From Sedimenticola sp. (GTDB lineage: Bacteria; Pseudomonadota; Gammaproteobacteria; Chromatiales; Chromatiaceae): a DNA stretch of 5,897 bases. This document shows, one piece after another, positions 1 through 5,583 of the stretch. The DNA is taken from NCBI GenBank assembly GCA_027038775.1, contig JALWGP010000004.1, positions 1-5,897 of the forward strand. Direction: 5' to 3'. Made by a program: the position numbers and the translations under genes. How positions within the stretch are numbered: the stretch's first letter is position 1; each line of letters starts with the position of its first letter. The notes below the pieces were generated by a model. It saw only the letters and a list, made by a program, of their open reading frames with translations, was not told the origin of the DNA and ran no database searches.

Positions 1-373
1 GTCCGCCGGGACGCAGGGCAGCCACCAGCTGGTGCGCCAGGTTGCGTTCCAGGAAATGGCTCACCAGCACCAGGTCGAAGGATCCGGGCCCGGGCGGCCG
101 GGCGGTGATCTCCCGCACCTCGGCCTTCACCGCCAGGCCGCGCGTCGAGGCCTCCCGTTGCAGCCGTTCGATGGCCACCGGCGAGAAATCCCAGGCATGC
201 ACCTCCAGCCCCCGTTCGGCCAGCCACAGGGCACTGGCGCCCCGCCCGCAGGCGAGATCCAGCGCCCTGCCCTCTTCGGGCAGCAGATGAGCGTTGCGCA
301 GCAGCACCTGGGCCACCTCGCCGGGCCCCTCGGCCTCCGCATGGCGCCGGTTCCATTTTTCCTCGATCTTCAT
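1..373 (-). CDS. Class I SAM-dependent methyltransferase, TehB-like (C-terminus cut by window edge)
   Basis: The minus strand reads open from an ATG at 373-371 to the window edge, giving 124 codons that begin MKIEEKWNRRH. The Rossmann-fold methyltransferase core is visible. Motif I is DLACGRG at residues 39-45, which binds the S-adenosylmethionine carboxypropyl and amino part. An acidic residue, D62 in HAWDFSP, ends strand 2 and should bind the ribose. FDLVLVSHFLER at 99-110 matches strand 4, and LRPGG at the edge matches the usual motif before strand 5. The order and spacing resemble cytoplasmic small-molecule methyltransferases of the TehB/tellurite-resistance and thiopurine type, usually about 190-200 residues, so roughly the last third lies outside the window. 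The methyl acceptor cannot be predicted. A GTG at 388-386 is a possible alternative start adding five residues (VWQVR); neither start has a strong Shine-Dalgarno. The gene is divergent from the histidine kinase and no functional link is evident. Confidence 0.85.
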   Translation of the reverse strand, partial: MKIEEKWNRRHAEAEGPGEVAQVLLRNAHLLPEEGRALDLACGRGASALWLAERGLEVHAWDFSPVAIERLQREASTRGLAVKAEVREITARPPGPGSFDLVLVSHFLERNLAHQLVAALRPGG

Positions 374-447
374 CCGTACTTGCCACACCCCCAAACCAGT
401 GAGGCCGTGTTCCCGGCCAATCCAGCTTTTGTCGATAATATTGCACC
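374..447. promoter_or_regulatory. Divergent intergenic gap with a possible -10 box for the kinase gene
   Basis: These 74 bases separate two divergent start codons, so promoters for both genes should lie here or just inside the genes. On the plus strand GATAAT at 434-439 is a reasonable -10 element; the best -35 at 18 bp (TTCCCG, 410-415) is poor. A start about 7 bases after the -10 would fall at 446-448, on or next to the kinase ATG. On the minus strand TATTAT at 440-435 could be a -10 for the methyltransferase, also without a good -35. Box matching by eye only. Confidence 0.3.
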
Positions 448-1926
448 ATGAGCTGGGTCACCATCCTCTGGACGAGCGTCATCACCATCTGCCTGGTGAC
501 AGCGGGCATTCATCTTGCGCTCTGGTACCAGCAAAGAAAGAACCGAGCCGCCCTGTTCATCGCCATTGCCCTGCTGGGTATTTCCGGGCTCGCCATGGTG
601 GAGTACCTTTTGATGCAATCTCCCGACGCTCAAAAGGCCCTGGAGCTGCTCAACTGGGCCAATCTGGCGGTACTGGTTCTGTTGACGGGATTGGCCGGTT
701 TCATGCACTCCATCCTGGCCGGAGATCGGCTCTGGCTGGCGATCTTAGCCATTGGAGCACGTTCCATCGGTGGGTTGCTGGTATTGCTACAAACAGTTTC
801 GGAAGTGGAGCCATCCACCTGGCAACCGAAAACCCTGCTGTTCCTGGGTGAGCCGGTATCCCTGGTATCGGCTCCCACCCTTGCTTCCTGGTGGAGCCTC
901 AATGAGCTGGGCAACCTGTTGTTTCTCTTCTATGTCCTCGATGCCAGCATCCGCACCTGGCGCCTGGGTGACGAAGAGCAAAGGCGCTCGGCTCTGTGGG
1001 CCGGTGGCAGCATCCTCTTATTCGGTGTTCTCGCGTCCGGGGTCTCCTTTCTGGTCAATCGCCAGATGATCCAGGTGCCCTACCTGGTCAGCCCTCCCTT
1101 TCTCGTGGTGGTATTCATCCTGATATGGGAACTCACCCGTCAGATGGCCCGAAAGAACCGGGAATATGAAGCGGCCCGGGAGCGACTCTCCGAACTGGAC
1201 CATAGGCTACGACAACTCGAACACAGAGGACTGTTGGGCCACTTCTCCGCCGCCCTGGCACATGAACTGGGTCAGCCGCTTGGCGCCATACTGCGCAACG
1301 CGGAAGCCGGCGAAATCCTGTTGCAACGGGATCCTTCCGACTCCATCCTTCTGCGGCAACTGTTGCAGAAGATTCGTGAGGATGACCAGCGGGCCATGGG
1401 AATTCTCCGTCGCATGCAGAATCTCTACCATGGAAACCAGCTCGAATCAGAACCGCTGGACATGGCCGCACTGGTAGGGGAAATCGCCCAGTTGGTCCAG
1501 CCTCGGCTGGAGGCTGAGGGGATTCGGCTCGAGATCCGGACAGGGTCGAATCTGCCCCTGGTCACCGGGGACGGCCTGTTGCTGCAACAGGTATTGCGCA
1601 ACCTGCTGGACAATGCCCGTACTGCATTGTCCGGGCGGCGGAATGGGCTGATCCGGATCGAGCTGAAATCCGATCCCCACGGCGGTCTCACCCTCGACAT
1701 CGAAGACAATGGTCCGGGCATCGACCCTGAGGTCCGCACCTGCCTGTTCGAGCCCTTCTGTGGCGGTAACCCGAAAGGAAATGGTCTGGGCCTGGCGATC
1801 TGCAGCACCATCGTGGAAGCGCACCAGGGACATCTGCGCCTTCGATATACTGGTACGAGGGGCACCTGTTTTCAGCTATGGCTGCCGGAAATGGAGGAGA
1901 CACGGAAAGTTGGAACAAAAGAATGA
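448..1926 (+). CDS. Seven-helix membrane sensor histidine kinase, FixL/NtrB-type catalytic core
   Basis: This 492-residue kinase should sense a signal in or near the inner membrane and phosphorylate the regulator encoded next. The N-terminal half holds about seven hydrophobic segments (roughly 3-27, 34-55, 68-90, 95-115, 148-168, 181-203 and 212-230) and resembles no sensor domain I can name. A charged heptad-like linker at 231-262 leads to the dimerisation box LAHELGQPL, with phospho-acceptor H272. The ATPase domain shows the N box (N385 and N389 in LRNLLDNA), G1 DNGPG at 420-424, F box LFEPF at 433-437 and G2 NGLGLAI at 445-451. There is no PAS, HAMP or receiver domain. After the F box the common FTTK is replaced by CGGN. 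The ATG at 448 has no visible Shine-Dalgarno. The gene overlaps the regulator by 17 bases, which implies co-translation. Kinase identity is very secure; the ligand is unknown. Confidence 0.95.
   Translation: MSWVTILWTSVITICLVTAGIHLALWYQQRKNRAALFIAIALLGISGLAMVEYLLMQSPDAQKALELLNWANLAVLVLLTGLAGFMHSILAGDRLWLAILAIGARSIGGLLVLLQTVSEVEPSTWQPKTLLFLGEPVSLVSAPTLASWWSLNELGNLLFLFYVLDASIRTWRLGDEEQRRSALWAGGSILLFGVLASGVSFLVNRQMIQVPYLVSPPFLVVVFILIWELTRQMARKNREYEAARERLSELDHRLRQLEHRGLLGHFSAALAHELGQPLGAILRNAEAGEILLQRDPSDSILLRQLLQKIREDDQRAMGILRRMQNLYHGNQLESEPLDMAALVGEIAQLVQPRLEAEGIRLEIRTGSNLPLVTGDGLLLQQVLRNLLDNARTALSGRRNGLIRIELKSDPHGGLTLDIEDNGPGIDPEVRTCLFEPFCGGNPKGNGLGLAICSTIVEAHQGHLRLRYTGTRGTCFQLWLPEMEETRKVGTKE
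1893..1900 (+). promoter_or_regulatory. Ribosome binding site that sets the TTG start of the response regulator
   Basis: GGAGGAGA at 1893-1900 lies 9 bases before the TTG at 1910, inside the 3' end of the kinase gene. It is the strongest Shine-Dalgarno near the junction and fits initiation at TTG. The ATG at 1923-1925, which overlaps the kinase stop as ATGA, is in a different frame from the regulator and is a decoy. Confidence 0.7.
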
Positions 1927-2581
1927 ACAGAATCACCCCCTGGTCCATCTTGTGGACGACGATCCCTCCTGCCTGGAATCCACCACCCGGCTGCTGCAAC
2001 TTTACGGTTACCGGATCCGGGGCTTCCGTTCACCAGTGGAATTCCTGAAAAGTCTGCCTGCCGATTCCGTCGGCTGTGTGGTCACCGATCTGCGCATGCC
2101 GGAAATGGATGGGCTCACTCTGCAGCGCAGGTTGGAAGAAAAAAACAGCCTGCTGTCGGTGATCTTCCTCACCGCATACGGCACCATCCCCACTTCGGTG
2201 GCGGCCATGCGCAGTGGCGCAGTGGACTTTTTGACCAAAGATGCACCACTCGACCACCTGGTGAGGGCCATCGAACGAGCACTGAAACACAGTGCCAGAT
2301 CTCTGGAACGGGCCACGGCCAATCGCCGGAATCGAAGGCGGTTGCAAAGGCTGACACCACGTGAGCACCAGGTTCTGGCCCTAGTGGCCAAAGGCCGGCT
2401 CAACAAACAGATTGCAGCGGAGCTCGGAATCCACGAGCGTACCGTCAAGCTGCACCGCTCTTCCGGCATGCGAAAAATGGAAACTGACTCCGTTGCAGAA
2501 CTGAGCGTGGTCTGGCACCAGCTCGAGGAGAGCGGTCTCGTCTCCTCCGCCGATGACTTCTCCTTCCCCAAGGGGCAGTAG
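1910..2581 (+). CDS. FixJ/NarL-type response regulator with LuxR-like DNA-binding domain
   Basis: This 223-residue cytoplasmic transcription factor is the evident partner of the overlapping kinase. The receiver domain occupies about residues 10-125: acidic pocket D16-D17-D18 in HLVDDDP, phospho-acceptor D60 in VVTDLRMPEMDG, switch T88 in FLTAYG and conserved K110 in DFLTKDAP. A basic arginine-rich linker (about 128-146) joins it to a LuxR/GerE helix-turn-helix at about 147-205. That domain carries the FixJ-subfamily signatures LTPREHQVLALVAKG, LNKQIAAELG and ERTVKLHR. The start chosen is TTG 1910, because a strong ribosome binding site precedes it and because it puts the receiver's first strand at residue 11, as in FixJ relatives of about 200-210 residues. 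The only in-frame ATG upstream, at 1709, would add 67 residues that are a shadow of the kinase frame. It probably activates the enzyme genes that follow, by position only. Confidence 0.93.
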   Translation: MEQKNEQNHPLVHLVDDDPSCLESTTRLLQLYGYRIRGFRSPVEFLKSLPADSVGCVVTDLRMPEMDGLTLQRRLEEKNSLLSVIFLTAYGTIPTSVAAMRSGAVDFLTKDAPLDHLVRAIERALKHSARSLERATANRRNRRRLQRLTPREHQVLALVAKGRLNKQIAAELGIHERTVKLHRSSGMRKMETDSVAELSVVWHQLEESGLVSSADDFSFPKGQ

Positions 2582-2762
2582 GCAATATCGGCAGTAGCAC
2601 CTAGACTCGGACAATCAGATCTTTTCATTCAAACGCCTCCCCGGTACCCGCGGGGCACCCCCATGCCCATCTGCCAGATCCAAATGCATGGGCCTGCCGG
2701 GAGCGCCTTCACTCGGTTCGTTGGGGCCGATTTTCCCTTTTTCCATGCGAGGAGCACCGCCC
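2582..2762 (+). promoter_or_regulatory. Intergenic region before the exported-enzyme cassette, with several small dyads
   Basis: No gene fits in these 181 bases, and the likely promoter of the three-gene cassette lies here. Visible structure: an 8-bp direct repeat GGCAGTAG (2574-2581 and 2590-2597) straddling the regulator stop; a short hairpin CCCCG/CGGGG (2639-2643 with 2651-2655) containing the palindrome CCCGCGGG (2647-2654) but lacking a T-run; an odd-centred palindrome ATCTGCCAGAT (2669-2679); and GCCCAT (2665-2670) paired with ATGGGC (2688-2693) around it. These could be operator half-sites for the response regulator. I found no convincing sigma-70 box pair. Confidence 0.35.
2749..2754 (+). 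promoter_or_regulatory. Ribosome binding site deciding the start of the Tat-exported hydrolase
   Basis: GAGGAG lies 8 bases before the ATG at 2763. Two upstream in-frame ATGs (2688 and 2745) have no such site, and the 2745 codon sits before this Shine-Dalgarno. Starting at 2763 also gives a normal twin-arginine signal peptide with a short polar n-region. Confidence 0.75.
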
Positions 2763-3815
2763 ATGAAGGACAGAAAGCACGAACCCAGCATCGATCCAAA
2801 CGATCAACCCAACACTCGTCGGCGCGACCTGCTCAAGGCGGGGCTGGTGGCCACTGCTGGGAGCATGGCCCTGGGAAGCCTGTCCAGGAACGCGCTCGCC
2901 GAGGTCACGGATCCCAAGCGAAAGCGCAAATTCAAGGTGATCGATTTTCGTTGCCGTCCACCCATCAAGGCCCATGGCGGGCTGTTCAAGTTGCGCCTGG
3001 AGTTCATCGCCAAGCGGCCCAACCTGCTCAACAACCCTGCCACGCTGGGCGAACCACCGGAAGTGGTGAAGATGGTGGGCAAGCCCGGAGCCGTGGAGGC
3101 CTGGTGGAAGTATCTGGACGAAGCCGGGATCGATACGGTGGTGGTGAATGGGCGTTACGCCGCCGGCGTGCCCGAACTGAGCATGGGCAACGATCAGCTG
3201 TTGGAGTTCCAGAAGAAATATCCCGGCCGCTTCTATGGCTTGGCCGCACTTAACCTGGACCAGCCGGTGGAAAAGACGGTGGAAGAGCTGGAGGCAGCCC
3301 TCAAAGCCGGCATCCGGGGCGCAAACTTCGAGCCCGGTTATCGCACCAAGAACGGCGGCCCGGCCACGGCCGACAATGCCGATTTCTATCCCATCTACGA
3401 AGTGATGCAGGATGCCGGGCTCCCCCTGCAAATTCAGACCGGTGCCTTCGCCGGAATCGACAACTGGGGCGCCGCCAACCAGATCTGGCGCATGGACAGC
3501 GTGATGAAAAAGTTCCCCAAGCTGCGCCTTGTGCTGGCACACGGGGGCTATCCCAGCATCACCCAGTCACTGGCCCTGGCACTGAAACACCCCTCCGTGA
3601 CCATCTGCCCGGATGTTTATACCTTCTGGCCAGGCGGACAGCTATATCAGCAGAACATCGACCTGTTGCAGGACCAGTTCGTATACGGATCGGCCTTCCC
3701 CTTCGGTAATGCCGACACCACGCTCCAGCAAACCCTGGCCCTGCCCCTGAGCGACAAGGTGCTGGAGAAATATCTCCATGCCAATGCTGCCAGACTGCTG
3801 AAACTCGATAGCTGA
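2763..3815 (+). CDS. Tat-exported amidohydrolase-2 family TIM-barrel protein with an altered metal site
   Basis: The product is 350 residues. The twin-arginine signal RRDLLKAG (residues 20-27) is followed by a hydrophobic stretch and a likely cleavage site after ALA at 44-46, so a folded protein should be exported to the periplasm. The rest matches the amidohydrolase-2 (COG2159) barrel, the family of ACMSD and gamma-resorcylate decarboxylase: strand-1 VIDFRCRPP (59-67), GRFYGLAALN (155-164), AGIRGANFEPGY (182-193), LPLQIQTG (220-227), LRLVLAHGG (254-262) and VYGSAFPFG (307-315). Typical members have HxH on strand 1, His on strand 5 and GSD on strand 8. Here these read RCR (63-65), Gln225 and Ala311; only the strand-6 His260 stands. 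The active site is therefore atypical, perhaps metal-free or differently liganded. The substrate is unknown. It is the first gene of the cassette, 22 bases before the next gene. Family and export are secure; function is not. Confidence 0.9.
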   Translation: MKDRKHEPSIDPNDQPNTRRRDLLKAGLVATAGSMALGSLSRNALAEVTDPKRKRKFKVIDFRCRPPIKAHGGLFKLRLEFIAKRPNLLNNPATLGEPPEVVKMVGKPGAVEAWWKYLDEAGIDTVVVNGRYAAGVPELSMGNDQLLEFQKKYPGRFYGLAALNLDQPVEKTVEELEAALKAGIRGANFEPGYRTKNGGPATADNADFYPIYEVMQDAGLPLQIQTGAFAGIDNWGAANQIWRMDSVMKKFPKLRLVLAHGGYPSITQSLALALKHPSVTICPDVYTFWPGGQLYQQNIDLLQDQFVYGSAFPFGNADTTLQQTLALPLSDKVLEKYLHANAARLLKLDS

Positions 3816-3837
3816 GCAAAAACCACGGAGTCGAAAA

Positions 3838-4821
3838 ATGAAACTGAAATTCATCGCACCACTGGCCTTCGTCGGCCTCTTGCTCGCCAACACTTTGTCA
3901 CTGGCCGGCACCTCCCCTTTCCAGTCCAGCGGCAAGGGCACCCTGGAAGCCAAGGAGGCCAAGCAGCACCCCATCATGCCCTGGTGGATGCCGATCACCC
4001 CGGAATCCACGACCTATAAGTATCGCAACATCGACATGGTGGCCGTCGCTTTTGCCACCGATCAGGACAAGATCGAAAAGCTGGTGCCGAAGGAACTGGA
4101 CCTCATCGCCATCCCCGGCATGCCGGGACAGAGCTCCGCCAGTCTGATCTTCGCCAAATACCGCGAGAACGATCAAACCGGGCCTTACATGGAGGCCATT
4201 CTTGCCATTCCGGTATTGCACAAGGGCAACCCGTTCCTCTACGTGGCCGCCATCTACGTGGACAGCGATGCAGCACTGGTGGCAGGACGGGAATTCGGCG
4301 GATACCCCAAGAAGCTGGCGACCATCGACCTGCACAACTACGGAAACCTCTTCCTGAGCAACCTGTCCCGGGGGAGCATGCAGGAAAAAACCGCCAATCC
4401 GGTCTTCTATGACCTGGCTTCTTCCAAGGTCACCCGCGGTGGCCGGCTCTTCTCAGTCCCCCTGCCGGCGGAAAAGATCCGCCAACTGCCGTTCCCCTAC
4501 AACATGCTGCTGCCCATGCCGGAAGCCAACGGCAAGCCACAGCCCTATATCCTTCCCACCATCGGGCTGCGAACCATTCCCGGTGTCGGCAAGGATTCGG
4601 ACAAGGCCCAGGTGCAGCAGCTCATCGGTACCCCCTGGATCATCACCAAGGCCACGGTATGGGAGGGGCTGGAGGCCAGCATCGATTTCGTCTCCTCCAA
4701 AGAAGATCCACTGGCGGAACATTTCCCGATCAACATGATCCTCGGCGCCTTCATACTGCGGGGCGATATGCACACCGACCCGAAGGACTGGTTGCTGCTC
4801 GAGGATTACCAGGGCAAATGA
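3838..4821 (+). CDS. Exported acetoacetate-decarboxylase-superfamily protein (Schiff-base enzyme)
   Basis: The ATG at 3838 follows GGAG (3827-3830) at 7 bases. Of 327 residues, 1-23 form a Sec signal peptide (MKLK, a hydrophobic core, likely cleavage SLA|G), so it should act outside the cytoplasm. The mature part matches the acetoacetate decarboxylase fold: TYKYRN (59-64), LVPKELDL (82-89), GPYMEAILAIPV (115-126) and the hallmark GREFGGYPKKL (150-160). Aligned by eye with the Clostridium acetobutylicum enzyme, the Schiff-base Lys115 is K158, neighbouring Lys116 is K159 and Glu76 is E119. Arg29 falls on I65 and Glu61 on I104. So imine chemistry looks possible but classical decarboxylation less so; some superfamily members are aldolase-dehydratases or related lyases. 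At 327 residues it is longer than the roughly 245-residue cytoplasmic enzyme, with extra N-terminal sequence. Middle gene of the cassette, 37 bases before the next. Substrate unknown. Confidence 0.88.
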   Translation: MKLKFIAPLAFVGLLLANTLSLAGTSPFQSSGKGTLEAKEAKQHPIMPWWMPITPESTTYKYRNIDMVAVAFATDQDKIEKLVPKELDLIAIPGMPGQSSASLIFAKYRENDQTGPYMEAILAIPVLHKGNPFLYVAAIYVDSDAALVAGREFGGYPKKLATIDLHNYGNLFLSNLSRGSMQEKTANPVFYDLASSKVTRGGRLFSVPLPAEKIRQLPFPYNMLLPMPEANGKPQPYILPTIGLRTIPGVGKDSDKAQVQQLIGTPWIITKATVWEGLEASIDFVSSKEDPLAEHFPINMILGAFILRGDMHTDPKDWLLLEDYQGK

Positions 4822-4858
4822 CCTTTTCATTAGAACCTACAGACAGGAAAGAACGCTC

Positions 4859-5536
4859 ATGAAAAAACCTTTCATCTCAAACACGGCCGTCACTGGCATT
4901 CTCCTGATGGTTGCCACGGCGGCCTGGGCCGGCGAATGGCAGCCCACGGAGTTCCAGAAGCGGATTCCGGGCCCCACCCGCCTGCCAATGCCGGTTGCGG
5001 ACAGCTCCGGTGCGGTGCATACCGACCCGCAGTACATCGCCGACCGTCAGGCCATCCTCAACCATGTAGCGGCCTACTCCTATCTCATCGATGAAGGCAG
5101 GTGGGACGAGTGGTACGCTCTCTTCTCGGAAGACGTGGTGTTCGAATCCACCGTGCCCTGCTTCGGTACCATCCGGGCCAAGGGGAAAAAGGCCTTCAAG
5201 ACCTTCACCGATCTGCGGTATCGGGGGCCGGGAAGCGAGAAGAACACCACCATGCGGCGCCACACCCAGGGCAATTATCACGTGGCCCGGCAGAGCAAGG
5301 ATTCCGCCGCGGTTCGTACCTACATGCTGATCTCCGCGGCTCCCGCCGAGGGTGGCTTCAAGGTGCTCACTTCCGGCACCTACAACGCCACGCTGGAAAA
5401 GCGTGACGGCAAGTGGACCATCACCCGCTGGTACATCGAGGTGGATGCACCCGTCAAGGAATCCGCCATTCCGGAAGGCGCAGCGGGCAAGGGAATCGAA
5501 TTCATCCCGGACAATCGCCCCGAATGCAAGAAATGA
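4859..5536 (+). CDS. Exported SnoaL/NTF2-like domain protein
   Basis: The ATG at 4859 is preceded by AGGA (4845-4848) at 10 bases. The 225-residue product has a Sec signal peptide (MKKPF, hydrophobic core to about 21, likely cleavage AWA|GEW after residue 24), so it should be periplasmic. Residues about 58-200 match the SnoaL-like cone fold of the NTF2 superfamily. The first helices (DRQAILNHVAAYSYLIDEGR at 62-81) lead into WDEWYALFSEDVVFE (82-96). Then come a strand with MRRHTQGNYHV (132-142) and a terminal pair ATLEKRDGKWTITRWYIE (177-194). In scytalone-dehydratase-like relatives the pocket uses Tyr, Asp and His; Y73 or Y75, D78 and H135 are the candidates here. Such proteins are dehydratases, cyclases or isomerases, or only bind small hydrophobic ligands. 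It has just two cysteines, C101 and C223. It is the last gene of the cassette and is followed by a strong hairpin. Confidence 0.85.
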   Translation: MKKPFISNTAVTGILLMVATAAWAGEWQPTEFQKRIPGPTRLPMPVADSSGAVHTDPQYIADRQAILNHVAAYSYLIDEGRWDEWYALFSEDVVFESTVPCFGTIRAKGKKAFKTFTDLRYRGPGSEKNTTMRRHTQGNYHVARQSKDSAAVRTYMLISAAPAEGGFKVLTSGTYNATLEKRDGKWTITRWYIEVDAPVKESAIPEGAAGKGIEFIPDNRPECKK

Positions 5537-5543
5537 GTGGTCA

Positions 5544-5572
5544 GACCTTCCGGTGCTCAGCACCGGAAGGTC
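5544..5572. terminator. Perfect 13-bp hairpin between convergent genes, probable bidirectional terminator or 3' end stabiliser
   Basis: GACCTTCCGGTGC at 5544-5556 and GCACCGGAAGGTC at 5560-5572 pair perfectly around the loop TCA, beginning 8 bases after the stop of the last cassette gene. On the minus strand it lies 12 bases after the stop (5584-5586) of the remnant coming the other way. Neither side has a T-run, so a classic intrinsic terminator is not certain; it may block 3' exonucleases or assist termination in both directions. Confidence 0.65.
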
Positions 5573-5583
5573 GTCGATGACGC

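Noticed and set aside
32..451. Plus-strand open frames across the left edge
   Set aside because: They are proline- and histidine-rich shadows of the minus-strand methyltransferase, which has clear family motifs.
1709..1909. N-terminal extension of the response regulator from ATG 1709
   Set aside because: The 67 residues have no receiver similarity and are the shadow frame of the kinase ATPase domain.
2568..2577. CCCCAAGGGG at the end of the regulator gene as a terminator
   Set aside because: A two-base loop cannot close, there is no T-run, and the sequence is coding (PKGQ).
2652..2667. GGGGCACCCCCATGCC resembles a sigma-54 promoter (TGGCAC-N5-TTGC)
   Set aside because: With GGCAC aligned, the GG to GC spacing is 9 instead of the required 10 bases, and the -12 box lacks TTGC. 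FixJ-type regulators also have no sigma-54 activation domain.
2688..2762. Longer start (ATG 2688 or 2745) for the Tat-exported hydrolase
   Set aside because: Neither has a ribosome binding site. The strong GAGGAG at 2749-2754 serves ATG 2763, and the longer forms would put an odd hydrophobic leader before the Tat signal.
2709..3542. Long minus-strand open frame opposite the hydrolase gene
   Set aside because: It is antisense to a well-supported gene, has no recognisable domain and has composition typical of a GC-rich shadow frame.
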